A program made the translations under genes and the position numbers. The notes under the pieces were generated by a model, which worked only from the letters and a program-made list of their open reading frames with translations, did not search any database and was not told where the DNA came from. Positions 33,876 to 42,648 of a stretch of 48,981 bases of DNA are shown piece by piece. This DNA comes from Streptomyces graminilatus (lineage in GTDB: Bacteria > Actinomycetota > Actinomycetes > Streptomycetales > Streptomycetaceae): positions 1 to 48,981 of the forward strand of contig NZ_LIQQ01000136.1 in the NCBI RefSeq assembly GCF_001418565.1, written 5' to 3'. Each line of letters opens with the position of its first letter. Within the stretch, counting starts at the first letter, position 1.

Positions 33876-34601
33876 CTACGGGTTGTACGGGGTGTAGGTG
33901 ATCGAGGAGACCTTCAGGTACCTCGCGCCGTCCCCCGTGGCCCAGGTCGAGGCGTCCGGGTTGCCCGGCCAGTCGCCGCCGACGGCGGTGTTGACGATGA
34001 AGCGCATCCCGACGCCCCGGGGCGTGGTGTACCACTTGGTACCGGTGACGGTGCCGTCCACGGCGAAGTCGATGTGGTCCGGGAACCAGGTGAACGAGTA
34101 CTGGTGGTAGGTGTTGGTCCAGCCGGCGGAGTTCGTCTTCGAGAACTGGGTCTGGGCGTTGTTGACGTCGTGGGAGGTCTGGTAGACCGTGTTCGGGTTC
34201 TGGCCGACGATCTCGGCGGCGTCGAACTCGGGCAGCCACGGGTTCAGATAGGCCGCCCAGACCGCGGGCAGCAGGCCCCGGCCGTTGGGCATGTTCGCGG
34301 TGAAGCTGTAAGTCCCGTAGCCGTAGAGCGCCTTGGACTCCACGCGGCCCGAGAAGTATGAGTTGCCCGACTTGTAGGTCTTGATGACGAGGGTGCTTCC
34401 CTCGTACCAGACGCAGCCGGGGACGTAGGTCTCCAGCTCGTTGTTGGCGGTCCACCGCGCGTTGATGGTGTTCCACGAGTTGACGGCCTGGGGGGATCCC
34501 CAGGACGCCGCATGGGCTCGTGGCTGTCCCAGGAGAAGCAGGGACAGCGCCACCAGGGCGACAGCTGTCAGGCGTACATGTCTGAGAAGTACGGAAGACA
34601 T
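33876..34601 (-). CDS. Secreted glycoside hydrolase family 16 protein
   Basis: A 241-residue protein with a clear Sec signal peptide (LTAVALVALSLLLLGQPRAHA) and probable cleavage near residue 31. The rest is a single GH16 beta-jelly-roll: WNTINARWTANNELETYVPG, then LVIKTYKSGNSYFSGRVESK and YGTYSFTANMPNGRGLLPAVWA. The catalytic motif ExDxxE is complete as E125-F-D127-A-A-E130, here LPEFDAAEIVG. Substrates in the family are beta-1,3/1,4-glucans, laminarin or agar; the present one cannot be fixed. There is no carbohydrate-binding module. The ATG follows GGAG. It is divergent from the M36 protease. Confidence 0.87.
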   Translation of the reverse strand: MSSVLLRHVRLTAVALVALSLLLLGQPRAHAASWGSPQAVNSWNTINARWTANNELETYVPGCVWYEGSTLVIKTYKSGNSYFSGRVESKALYGYGTYSFTANMPNGRGLLPAVWAAYLNPWLPEFDAAEIVGQNPNTVYQTSHDVNNAQTQFSKTNSAGWTNTYHQYSFTWFPDHIDFAVDGTVTGTKWYTTPRGVGMRFIVNTAVGGDWPGNPDASTWATGDGARYLKVSSITYTPYNP

Positions 34602-34981
34602 CGCGGCTCCATTGCTCGGATGACTTGAGGGGGGGAAGGGAGCGGCCCCCACACACTCCCTCTTCGCCGGACTGTAGGAGTCCGTTCAAGTTCTGACAAG
34701 AGGTGTGTTACGAAGTCGTTTCCTGGCTTCTGTAGTTGGAGACGCCGGATGCCGCACACCGGCCATGTCGTGACATGAACTCCCTTCGGGGTAACGGCAC
34801 TTGACTGCTTGTCACAGAACCGAGTGCCGAGGGGAGAAAAACTGCGTGCCCGTGACTAGTGAAGGTTTTTGATCGCCGCGACCATAAGCGCTCATCGGGG
34901 CCACACCAGTGGGTCGCGGGTCGGCAGGGGCTTCCTCTCCAGCTCTGGGCTGAGCCGGGCCCGAGATGGAGAGGGGCACAG
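34602..34981. other. Divergent promoter region of GH16 and M36 genes
   Basis: A 380-base gap. It contains the palindrome CATGTC-GT-GACATG at 34764-34777 and, near the protease start, a hairpin that covers its ribosome binding site. No clear -35/-10 pair was assigned. No gene was recognised in it. Confidence 0.45.
34934..34974 (+). promoter_or_regulatory. Hairpin covering the ribosome binding site of the M36 gene
   Basis: CCTCTCCA (34934-34941) is the perfect complement of TGGAGAGG (34967-34974), which is the Shine-Dalgarno region of the TTG start at 34982. The loop is 25 bases and partly self-paired. Translation could be limited until this stem is opened. Confidence 0.45.
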
Positions 34982-37837
34982 TTGAGCCAGGTATTCGGCC
35001 CGTCCGCGAGACGGCGAACGAAGGTGGCGGCTGCCACCGGAATCGCGTTGCTGGGCAGCCTGTTGTCGGTCACCGCACACGCCGCACCGAACCCGGTCGG
35101 CACCGCTGATCAGCGGGAACAGCGGCGGCAGATCGCACAGTACGACTACGACAGCCGCGCCGCCCTGGGTGACGGGGGCGGTCTGCCCGTGGCCTTCGGG
35201 CGCTCCGCCAACGCGGGGCCACGCCCGGCCGTCATACGGAAGCTGCGGGAGAAGCTCGGGGTGCAGGGCATCGTCGACATCGACAACGCCACCGGCACTC
35301 CGCGCCGGGTCGCCCGCACCGACGGGTTCCTGACCGCCGCCAGCAGGCGGAAGCCGGTCGCCGTCGCGCTCGACTACGTCCGCGCGCACGCCGACGTCTT
35401 CGGCCTGACCGCGCAGGCCGTCGCCGGTCTGACCCTGCGCCGGGACTACGTCGACATCGAGGGCACCCACCACCTCAGCTTCGTACAGACCGTCGACGGC
35501 GTGCCCGTCTTCGGCAACGGCCTCAAGGCGCATGTGGCGAAGGACGGCCGGCTGATCCAGGTGGACGGCGCACCCGTCAAGCACCTCCCGGCGGCCCTGG
35601 GCAGCGCCCGGCTCTCCGCCACCGCCGCCCGCGACATCGCTGTCAAGGACGTCGCCGGAACCCCGGCGAAGGTCTCGAAGGCGGCGCGGGGACCGCAGCG
35701 CACGACCGGGTTCAGCGACGGCGGCTACGTCAAACAGGTGTGGTTCCAGACCGCGACCGGGCCCCGGCTCGCCTGGGAGACGCTCCTGCTCCGCGACGGC
35801 TTCATCCACGTCATCGAGGCGAGCAGCGGCCGGGTCCTGTACCGGCAGAACATCGTGGAGAACGACGTCGGCCGGGCGTTCCCCAACTATCCGGGCGCTG
35901 CCATCGGCGGCAAGCAGCGGTGGGTGGATCTGAGCGACTGGCTGCCGGACAACTCCCCACGCCTGGACGGCTACAACGCGCACGTCTACTCCGACGTCAA
36001 CGACAATGGCACCGCCGACCCGTCGGAGGAGGTGGCCCCGACCACGAACGGCACCTTCGACTACCCGTTCACCGACTTCAACAGTGCTGTCGGCGCTCCC
36101 TGTTCGGCAACCCTGAAGTGCTCGTGGGATCCGAAGACGCCCAACTCCTGGCAGGTCAACCGGGGCCAGAACGCGGTCCAGATGTTCACCTTCATGGGCA
36201 ACATGCACGACCACCTGCTGGCCGATCCGATCGGCTTCACCCGTGCCGCCGGCAACTTCGACGCGGCCGACGGGGACGCCGTACAGGGCGAGTCGGACGA
36301 CGGCGCGGACAAGGCCAACGGACTGCCCGACGGGGATCACGTCAACAACGCGAGCATGCACACGCCGCCGGACGGCACCCCGCCGCGCCTCCAGATGTAT
36401 CTCCTCAAGCCGTCCACGGCGGTCCCCGCGGGCAACTCCGGCGACTCGGCGGACACGGTGTATCACGAGTACACGCACGGCCTGTCCAACCGGCTCGTGA
36501 CCGACCCGGGCGGCATCTCCACCCTCCGTGGTGTGCAGCCCAGCTCGATGGGCGAGGGGTGGAGCGACTGGTACGCGGAGGACTACATGGTCTCCCAGGG
36601 CCTGGAGAAGGACACGCCGGCCAGCGGTGACGTGAAGGTCGGCAAGTACTGGAACAACGGCAACACGATCCGCACGGAGCCGCTCGACTGCACTGTCGGT
36701 GCCCCCGCCGACGTCTGCCCCGGTACCTCGTTCGTCGGCCCCGGCGGCTACACGTACGGCGACTTCGGCCGCATCAGCGGCTACATCGAACCGCACGACG
36801 GCGGCGAGATCTGGGGCCAGACCCTGTGGGACCTGCGCAGGGCCATCGGCAGCGAGCAGGCCGAGTCGCTGGTCACCCGGGCCATGGAACTGTCCCCGGA
36901 CAACCCGTCCTTCCTCGACGAACGCAACTCGATCCTCCAGGCCGACCTCGTGGTCAACGGCGGCAAGTCGCAGAAGAAGATCTGGAAGGTCTTCGCCCAC
37001 CGAGGCATGGGCTACTTCGCCGCGGCGACCGGCGGCGACGACGGCTCGCCGGTCGAGGACTTCTCGATGCCGCCGGCGGCGGACACCCCGCGCGGCACGC
37101 TCACCGGCACGGTCACGGACAAGGACAGCGGCGCGCCGGCCGGCGGCCTCACGATCTCCTTCGGCGGTCACGATTCCGGCTTCGGCGGCGGCCTGGTCGC
37201 CACCACGGCCACGGACGGCACCTACACGATCTCCGGGATCCTGCCCGGCGTCTACGCGAAGGTGTCGGCCCGCGGAGCGGGGTACGAGCCCGAGCAGAAG
37301 ACGCTGGCCATACCGTCGCACGAGATGAGCCAGGACTGGACGGTCCGCCGGAACTACGCGGCGGCGGCCGGCGGCGGCTCGGTGGTCAGCTTCACCGGGA
37401 CCGACTTCAGCCCGCGCTGCGGCCCGGACAAGATGATCGACCAGTCGAGCGAGGTGGGCTGGCTGTCGACGCCCGCGCCCGAAGGACGGAACGCCGTGTT
37501 CAAGCTGGCGACAAAGATCGACATCACCCAACTGGTGATCGACCCGACGCCGAGCTGCATCCCGTATCCCACCGTCGCGACCGGCCACTACCGGGTGGAG
37601 ACCTCCGCGGACGGTACGACATGGACCACCGCCGCCACGGGCGCCTTCCCCTTCAGCACGATGGCGCCCACCCCGGTCACGCTGGACGCGGGCACCGGCA
37701 ACGGCGTCAGGTACATCCGGTACACGATGCTCACCACCCAGGGCGACGACATCGGGCTCTGCTACCCCGGCTCGCTCGACCTCGGCTGCTACGTGATGGC
37801 CAGCGCCGAGCTGTCGGTCTACGGAAAGTTGGCGTAG
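34982..37837 (+). CDS. Secreted M36 (fungalysin) metalloprotease
   Basis: A 951-residue extracellular protease, taking TTG 34982 after GGAGAGGGG; upstream extensions lack both an ATG and a ribosome binding site. The signal segment VAAATGIALLGSLLSVTAHA is followed by a fungalysin/thermolysin propeptide region (about 100-300) and the M36 catalytic domain. The zinc site is VYHEYTHGLSNR with His495, Glu496 and His499, and the third ligand is Glu525 in SSMGEGWSDWYAEDY. After about residue 690 come a carboxypeptidase-regulatory-like beta domain (GTLTGTVTDKDSGAPAGG) and a discoidin-like C-terminal domain with paired cysteines. Secreted nutrient proteolysis is likely. Confidence 0.92.
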   Translation: MSQVFGPSARRRTKVAAATGIALLGSLLSVTAHAAPNPVGTADQREQRRQIAQYDYDSRAALGDGGGLPVAFGRSANAGPRPAVIRKLREKLGVQGIVDIDNATGTPRRVARTDGFLTAASRRKPVAVALDYVRAHADVFGLTAQAVAGLTLRRDYVDIEGTHHLSFVQTVDGVPVFGNGLKAHVAKDGRLIQVDGAPVKHLPAALGSARLSATAARDIAVKDVAGTPAKVSKAARGPQRTTGFSDGGYVKQVWFQTATGPRLAWETLLLRDGFIHVIEASSGRVLYRQNIVENDVGRAFPNYPGAAIGGKQRWVDLSDWLPDNSPRLDGYNAHVYSDVNDNGTADPSEEVAPTTNGTFDYPFTDFNSAVGAPCSATLKCSWDPKTPNSWQVNRGQNAVQMFTFMGNMHDHLLADPIGFTRAAGNFDAADGDAVQGESDDGADKANGLPDGDHVNNASMHTPPDGTPPRLQMYLLKPSTAVPAGNSGDSADTVYHEYTHGLSNRLVTDPGGISTLRGVQPSSMGEGWSDWYAEDYMVSQGLEKDTPASGDVKVGKYWNNGNTIRTEPLDCTVGAPADVCPGTSFVGPGGYTYGDFGRISGYIEPHDGGEIWGQTLWDLRRAIGSEQAESLVTRAMELSPDNPSFLDERNSILQADLVVNGGKSQKKIWKVFAHRGMGYFAAATGGDDGSPVEDFSMPPAADTPRGTLTGTVTDKDSGAPAGGLTISFGGHDSGFGGGLVATTATDGTYTISGILPGVYAKVSARGAGYEPEQKTLAIPSHEMSQDWTVRRNYAAAAGGGSVVSFTGTDFSPRCGPDKMIDQSSEVGWLSTPAPEGRNAVFKLATKIDITQLVIDPTPSCIPYPTVATGHYRVETSADGTTWTTAATGAFPFSTMAPTPVTLDAGTGNGVRYIRYTMLTTQGDDIGLCYPGSLDLGCYVMASAELSVYGKLA

Positions 37838-37855
37838 GCACAGGCCCCACCGAGA

Positions 37856-37899
37856 GCGGCCATGGCCCGGGACCCCGCTCGGTCCCGCGCCATGGCCGC
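37856..37899 (+). terminator. Long hairpin after the M36 protease gene
   Basis: GCGGCCATGGC (37856-37866) pairs with GCCATGGCCGC (37889-37899), and the inner CGGGAC (37868-37873) with GTCCCG (37882-37887), giving an 18-base stem with one mismatch. It starts 18 bases after the protease stop and separates it from the next operon. Confidence 0.75.
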
Positions 37900-37953
37900 C
37901 AGGCCCCCCGCTCCGATATTTCCGTGAGGGACGCCCCGCCCCCGGGCCGTAAA

Positions 37954-37993
37954 GACTGATGAGAATGTCTCAGTCCAGGCTCGGGGGCCTTTT
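37954..37993 (+). promoter_or_regulatory. Inverted repeat and short T-run before the tailoring-type operon
   Basis: ACTGATGAGA, ATG, TCTCAGT (within 37954-37975) is a compact inverted repeat with two overlapping registers. It is followed by AGGC-TCGGGG-GCCT and six T residues (37977-37995), which looks like a weak intrinsic terminator immediately before the first start codon. It may be an operator, an attenuator or both. Confidence 0.35.
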
Positions 37994-38458
37994 TTGGATG
38001 CCAGGAATCTCTTCCACACCAGAACCACGTCCCGGCTCGCCCGGCTTGAGTGGTCGGTCGCTCTCGTCATTTCCTCCGCCGCCGCCCTGACGCATCTTTC
38101 CGAGATCCGCTGGTGGCTTTTCGTCGCCCTGTTTCTCGTCATCGATGTCGTCGGATACATCCCGGGCGCCATCGCCCACCGGAGAAGTCCCGACGGACGC
38201 GTGGGGCGCGGTTATTACGTCGCCTACAACGTCATGCACTCGCTCGTCACCTGGGCGGTGTTCGCCGGCCTGTGGAGCTGGCTGGCCGGCGCTGAATGGG
38301 CGTTGCTGGCGCTGCCGATCCATCTCATGGGCGACCGGGCTCTCTTCGGCAACTCCCTCAAACCGTTCGGTATCCCCTTCGAGCCCGCCACCCACCCCGA
38401 TTTCGCGGAATTCCAGCGGGCCTACGACGGGAAGGGGCACGATGCCGTCCGCGTTTGA
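37994..38458 (+). CDS. Small integral membrane protein (DUF4260-like)
   Basis: A 154-residue protein with about four hydrophobic segments (LEWSVALVISSAAALTHL; WWLFVALFLVIDVVGYIPGA; SLVTWAVFAGLWSWLAG; WALLALPIHLMGDRALFG). The segment YNVMHSLVTW and HLMGDRALFGNSLKPFG resemble DUF4260/YrdB-like proteins, function unknown. There is no in-frame ATG or GTG before the first membrane span, so TTG 37994 behind GGGGG is taken, with doubt. The gene overlaps the DUF2156 gene by 17 bases, so it is the first member of the eight-gene unit. It may anchor or partner that protein at the membrane. Confidence 0.6.
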   Translation: MDARNLFHTRTTSRLARLEWSVALVISSAAALTHLSEIRWWLFVALFLVIDVVGYIPGAIAHRRSPDGRVGRGYYVAYNVMHSLVTWAVFAGLWSWLAGAEWALLALPIHLMGDRALFGNSLKPFGIPFEPATHPDFAEFQRAYDGKGHDAVRV

Positions 38459-39416
38459 CCTGGTGTCGGCGCACGCCGACAATCCCAGCGCGTTCCTCGC
38501 CCTCAACAGCGGGAACGAGTTCTTTCTCGACGAGCGCCACGACGGCGTCTGCGCCTTCCGTCCGGCGGGGCGCCATCTCCTCCAGCTCGGCGGCCCCTTC
38601 GCCGCCCCCGGCGACCGCGCCGGTCTGCTGGACGCGTTCCTCGACCAGGCCACGGCCCAGCGCCGGCGCGTCATCGCCGTACAACTCCAGGCCGATGACG
38701 CCCAGTTGTACGCCTCGCGCGGGTTCACCGTGAACCAGATGGGCGCTTCGTACGCCGTCGAGCTGGCGCGGTTCACGCTGCGCGGGTCGCCGTTCGTGCG
38801 GCTGCGCAACAAGATCTCCCGGGCCCGGCGGGCCGGGGTGGAGGTCACCGAGACCAGCCCCTCGGACAATTCCGGCGAACTCGATCTCCTCGACCGTGAA
38901 TGGCTGCGCGGAAAAGGGCGGGGAACGAAAGAACTGCGGTTCCTGGTCGGGGAACGCGACGGGCCCGAGCGGAAACACCAGCGCCTCTTCACCGGCACCG
39001 TCGACGGGCGAACAGTGGGATACATCAGCTACTCCCCCGCCTTCGGCAGCCGTCCGGGCTGGCTGCACGATCTCAGCCGGCGCCGGTCCGACGCCCCGCC
39101 CGGCACCATGGAACTCCTCAACTCGACCGCGATCGAGCGAATGACCGGCGAAGACGACGGACAGTGGCTGCACTTCGGATTCACGCCGTTCGTCGGACTC
39201 GATCCGGCCCTCGAAGTGCCGGGCGCCAGTGGAACGGTGGCACGCGTTCTGCGTTTTCTCGGCGAGCACGGCGAGCGTGTCTATCCCGCCGCCGCTCAGC
39301 TCGACTACAAGGAGAAATGGGCGCCGCATGTCGTGCTGCCCGAGTACATCGCTTTCCAGGGGCGGGTAAGGCCGGGCGCGCTGTGGCGGCTCGGGCGCGA
39401 GACCAACGCCTTTTGA
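38442..39416 (+). CDS. DUF2156 (MprF C-terminal-like) transferase
   Basis: A 324-residue protein of the DUF2156 / phosphatidylglycerol lysyltransferase C-terminal family, a double-GNAT-like fold that in MprF moves an amino acid from aminoacyl-tRNA to a lipid. Visible marks are NSGNEFFLDERHDGVCAFRPAGRHLLQLGGPFAAPG, LYASRGFTVNQMG, the basic helix FVRLRNKISRARRAGVEV and the region GWLHDLSRRRSDAPPGTMELLNSTAIE. It lacks the flippase membrane domain of full MprF; the small membrane protein encoded just before could take its place. Start ATG 38442 follows GGGAAGGGG. The substrate here is unknown; aminoacylation of a lipid or metabolite is an inference. Confidence 0.75.
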   Translation: MPSAFDLVSAHADNPSAFLALNSGNEFFLDERHDGVCAFRPAGRHLLQLGGPFAAPGDRAGLLDAFLDQATAQRRRVIAVQLQADDAQLYASRGFTVNQMGASYAVELARFTLRGSPFVRLRNKISRARRAGVEVTETSPSDNSGELDLLDREWLRGKGRGTKELRFLVGERDGPERKHQRLFTGTVDGRTVGYISYSPAFGSRPGWLHDLSRRRSDAPPGTMELLNSTAIERMTGEDDGQWLHFGFTPFVGLDPALEVPGASGTVARVLRFLGEHGERVYPAAAQLDYKEKWAPHVVLPEYIAFQGRVRPGALWRLGRETNAF

Positions 39417-39454
39417 TCACCTCAGTAACCCACAAAAAAAGGGGGGAATTACTC

Positions 39455-39958
39455 ATGCGTGAAGTAATCGTCCAGGTGGTCGCCGAGGAGCGTACGGCCC
39501 GTCAGGCGTACGAACTGATCTGCGACTTCCGGCGCTATCCCGAACTGACCGACAAGGTGGACGAGGTCGTGGTGCACCCGCCGGAGGCCGACGGGTCGCT
39601 CCGGTCGGACTGGAGTGTCGTCTTCCGCAACGGGCTGATGCGGTGGAGCGAACTCGACCGCTTCGTCCCGGAGACCCTCACCGTCGAGTTCGAGCAGACC
39701 AAGGGCGACTTCGAGGTCTTCCACGGCTCCTGGGTGTGCGAGGAACGGGACGGGGAAGTGGACGACGAGGGTGCGGCGGCGGTCACAGTCGTCACCTTCC
39801 GGTCCGATTTCGACCTCGGGATCCCCTCCCTCGCGGACATTCTCGACCCCGTCGCCGAGAGCACCCTGCGGGACAACATCCTGCGCATCCTCGAAGGGCT
39901 TCTGGGCCGGGTGACCCCCATGACCCCCCTGGACCTCACCGCCTCCCGGCATGGCTGA
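39455..39958 (+). CDS. SRPBCC polyketide-cyclase-like protein
   Basis: A 167-residue START/Bet-v1-like protein. EVIVQVVAEERTARQAYELICDFRRYPELTDKVDEVVVH is the typical start of cyclase/Coq10-type SRPBCC proteins, followed by the strand pattern SLRSDWSVVFRNGLMRWSELDRF and a long C-terminal helix ILDPVAESTLRDNILRILEGLLG. These proteins have a deep hydrophobic pocket and either cyclise polyketides or carry lipids and quinones. No polyketide synthase is nearby, so the pocket may bind another hydrophobic intermediate. GGGGGG precedes the ATG. It overlaps the flavin reductase gene by 8 bases. Confidence 0.75.
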   Translation: MREVIVQVVAEERTARQAYELICDFRRYPELTDKVDEVVVHPPEADGSLRSDWSVVFRNGLMRWSELDRFVPETLTVEFEQTKGDFEVFHGSWVCEERDGEVDDEGAAAVTVVTFRSDFDLGIPSLADILDPVAESTLRDNILRILEGLLGRVTPMTPLDLTASRHG

Positions 39959-40472
39959 CCCCGTGTCGTCCCTGGCGATGCGACCCGGTGTCGCCCAATG
40001 CCTGGACATGTACGCCAAGTTGGCGTCCGGCGTGTGCGTCGTGACCACCCGGGGCGCGTCCGGGCGCCCGGTCTGTGCCACGGTCTCCTCGGCGGCGGCC
40101 GTCTCCGCGTCCCCGGCCCTGATGTCGCTCTGCCTGGCCAACTCCTCCCGTACCCTCGCCGCCCTCCGCCACCACGGCTCCTTCGCCCTCCACGTCCTCG
40201 ACGAACGGCACCGCCCCTGGGCCGAGCGCTGCGCCGACCCGCTCGCCACCGCCGCCGAGCGGTTCGGCGAGGAACCCGCCCAGTACGTCCATGACGTGCC
40301 CGTCCGCCCCGACGTCCTCGCCTGGTCCGTCTGCGCGGTGACGGACGTACGGGCGTACGGCGACCACCACCTGGTCGTCGGCGAGGTCCTCGCCGCCCAC
40401 ACCGGCACCGGGCATCCGCTGCTCTGGTACGACCGCGGCTTTCACGGCAGGCCCGGGATGCGCCATGGGTGA
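39951..40472 (+). CDS. Flavin reductase-like FMN-binding protein
   Basis: A 173-residue split-barrel flavin reductase domain: MYAKLASGVCVVTTRGASGRPVCATVSSAAAVSASPALMSLCLANSSRT covers the flavin-binding core, then GSFALHVLDERHRPWAERCAD and LVVGEVLAAHTGTGHPLLWYDRGF with the conserved His near the C-terminus. Such proteins supply reduced flavin to two-component monooxygenases. No FMN-dependent monooxygenase of that type is in the window, so it may serve a partner elsewhere or act directly. It overlaps both neighbours by 8 bases, implying tight co-translation. Confidence 0.82.
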   Translation: MADPVSSLAMRPGVAQCLDMYAKLASGVCVVTTRGASGRPVCATVSSAAAVSASPALMSLCLANSSRTLAALRHHGSFALHVLDERHRPWAERCADPLATAAERFGEEPAQYVHDVPVRPDVLAWSVCAVTDVRAYGDHHLVVGEVLAAHTGTGHPLLWYDRGFHGRPGMRHG

Positions 40473-41847
40473 GCGACCGCAGCCGTACGGGGCCGTGGAA
40501 ACGCCGGTGACGGTGGCCCCGCCGTGGCGGGGCGGACGGCCCGAGGATCACCGACTCCCGTCCGTACGAGGCCTGTCGAGCGCCGATTTCACCGTGGTCG
40601 GCGCCGGCCTGGCCGGCCTCTCCACCGCCTACCATCTGCTGCGCTACGCACCCGGCGCCGATGTCGCCGTGGTCGACGCGGGCCATCCGGCGGCCGGCGC
40701 CAGCGGCCACGGCACCGGCCTGCTCGGACCCCGGGCAGGCCCGCCCGTGGACCGCGCGATCCGCCGCCACGGCCCGGACGCGGCCCGCAGGATGCACCGG
40801 GCCAGCGAGGACGCGGTGGCCGCCGCCCTGGACCTGTGCCGCGCCCTGGACGTGCCGGTGCGCACCGGCGAGCAGCTGGTCGTGGCCCGCTCGCCGGAGG
40901 GCCTGGCGCGGCTGTCCCGACAGGCGGCGGCCTACCGCGCCCTCGGCCTGGACGTACCGCCGCTATCGGCGGCCGGGGTCCGCGAGCGCATCGACGTGCC
41001 CTGCCAGGCGGGGCTGCTCCACCGGCGGGCGGCCACCCTGGACCCCGCCCGGCTCACCGCCGCGCTCGCCCGGGCCTGCGCGGCGGGCGGTGTCCGGCTG
41101 TACGGGCGGTCACCCGTCCTCGGTCACCGGGCCGACGGCACCGGCGGCACCGGCGGCACCCGGCTGGTCCTCCCGGGCGGTGAACTCCGTACCGGCGCCG
41201 GGGTGTTCGCGGTCAACGGCGGGGCCGGTGCCCTCGGCCTCCCGGTGGGCACGGTGGTCCCGCTGGAGGTGCACGCCATCGCCACCGAGCCGTTGAAACC
41301 GGCGGTGCGCGAGGCGCTCGGGGAGGCGTCGGGGGCCGCGTGGGTCGATGCGGCGCCGCTGGCCCCGTACTTCCGGCTGACGCCGGAGGGGCGCCTGGTG
41401 CTGGGCGGCGGCCGGGCCTCGCTGCCGGGTCCGCCGGGCAGCGCCGGGGCCCGGCGGGACGACAGGGCGCGTGTGGCGACCTGGCGGTGGCTGGCGGAGC
41501 GGATGCGGGCCCTGCACCCGCTGCTCGCCGATGCCACCGTCACCCACCGCTGGACCGGCCGGATCGGCGTCACCCTCGACGATCTGCCCGTCGTGGGTCC
41601 GCTGGCGGGAGTTCCGGGGATGTGGTTCATCGGTGGCTGCGGCGGACACGGGCTCGCCCTGTCGATCGCCCACGGGGCCTACGTCGCCCGGCAGTTGGCG
41701 GACGGCCGAGGGGTGGTGGACAGCGGTCGGGCGCCGCTGCCCTGGCACCGTTCGGCCACTCCACGGCTGCCGCTCGGCGGGCCGGGGCGGCTGCTGCTGC
41801 GGCGCCACCTCGACCGCCTGGACCGCCGGGTACGTGGCGCGGAGTGA
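40465..41847 (+). CDS. FAD-dependent amine/amino-acid oxidase-like enzyme
   Basis: A 460-residue DAO-superfamily flavoprotein. The dinucleotide-binding motif is FTVVGAGLAGLSTAYHLLRYAPGADVAVVDAG, preceded by about 48 residues of linker. HPAAGASGHGTGLLGPRAG is the FAD-contact segment, and DDLPVVGPLAGVPGMWFIGGCGGHGLALSIAHGAYVARQLADG closes the fold, like glycine oxidase and gamma-glutamylputrescine oxidase. It should oxidise a C-N bond, and so may act on an aminoacylated or amine-bearing intermediate. The C-terminal tail is rich in Arg and Leu. Confidence 0.82.
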   Translation: MGERPQPYGAVETPVTVAPPWRGGRPEDHRLPSVRGLSSADFTVVGAGLAGLSTAYHLLRYAPGADVAVVDAGHPAAGASGHGTGLLGPRAGPPVDRAIRRHGPDAARRMHRASEDAVAAALDLCRALDVPVRTGEQLVVARSPEGLARLSRQAAAYRALGLDVPPLSAAGVRERIDVPCQAGLLHRRAATLDPARLTAALARACAAGGVRLYGRSPVLGHRADGTGGTGGTRLVLPGGELRTGAGVFAVNGGAGALGLPVGTVVPLEVHAIATEPLKPAVREALGEASGAAWVDAAPLAPYFRLTPEGRLVLGGGRASLPGPPGSAGARRDDRARVATWRWLAERMRALHPLLADATVTHRWTGRIGVTLDDLPVVGPLAGVPGMWFIGGCGGHGLALSIAHGAYVARQLADGRGVVDSGRAPLPWHRSATPRLPLGGPGRLLLRRHLDRLDRRVRGAE

Positions 41848-41961
41848 GCGCCGAACTCTGACACTTCCGGCCAAGTGCGCGCGAATCCACGCGAGGGACA
41901 CCCGCGCGGTGGATCGTAAGACCTGGTGGAGACCGAGAGAACCGAGAGAGAAGGGAAGCCC

Positions 41962-42648
41962 ATGCCTGGTGCGAACGCGGTGACCAGAGGTCCCTACCGT
42001 CTGTTGCAGGAGAACTTCCGTCGCCCGGCGGGCGCGCCGGGTGCCCTGGTCGGGCATCTGATGACCGTGCAGCACCGGGGGCTCACCCGGTGGTCGACGG
42101 AACATCTGGACGTCCGCCGGAGCCATCATGTGCTCGACCTCGGCTGCGGCAGCGGAATGGCCGTGGAACTGCTGGCCCGGCGGGCCGGGTCGGGCTTCGT
42201 CGCCGGGCTCGACTACTCGCCCACGATGGTCCGCCAGGCCGTACGTCGCAACGCCGACGCCGTCGGCCGGGGCCAGGTGGCGATCCGGCGGGGCGATGTC
42301 GGGCAACTGCCGTACGAGGACAACACGTTCGACCGGGTCAGCGCGATCGAGACGTTCTACTTCTGGCCGGACCCGGCGCGCGGACTCGCCGAGGCGTACC
42401 GGGTACTGAAACCCGGCGGGCGGCTGGCCGTCACCCTGGAGATGAGCCGGGAGGCGTCGGCCGTACCGACGCTCACCCAACTGCTCTTCGGGCGGCGCTT
42501 CACCGAGCGGTCCGAGCGGGACGGGCTGCGCATCCTGTCCGGCGCCGAACTGGTGGCGATGCTCGACGTCGCCGGTTTCAAGGACACCCGGTTCGTCGCC
42601 GAGCCCCGCCGTTCGCTGGGCTGGGTCTGCGCCCTGGGCAGCAAGTGA
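41962..42648 (+). CDS. SAM-dependent class I methyltransferase
   Basis: A 228-residue methyltransferase starting MPGANAVTRGPYRLLQENF, with AAGGGAAG upstream. The SAM-binding motif I is VLDLGCGSGMAVELL, followed by GLDYSPTMVRQAVRRN, motif IV-like RVSAIETFYFWPDPARGLAEAYRVLKPGGRLAVTLE, and a C-terminal FKDTRFVAEPRRSLGWVCALGSK. It fits small-molecule O-, N- or C-methyltransferases of the UbiE type. It is 114 bases after the oxidase and coupled by GTGA to the P450. Confidence 0.87.
   Translation: MPGANAVTRGPYRLLQENFRRPAGAPGALVGHLMTVQHRGLTRWSTEHLDVRRSHHVLDLGCGSGMAVELLARRAGSGFVAGLDYSPTMVRQAVRRNADAVGRGQVAIRRGDVGQLPYEDNTFDRVSAIETFYFWPDPARGLAEAYRVLKPGGRLAVTLEMSREASAVPTLTQLLFGRRFTERSERDGLRILSGAELVAMLDVAGFKDTRFVAEPRRSLGWVCALGSK

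Noticed and set aside
34892..37588. 898-codon minus-strand frame opposite the M36 protease
   Set aside because: Shadow of the protease gene, no motif or ribosome binding site.
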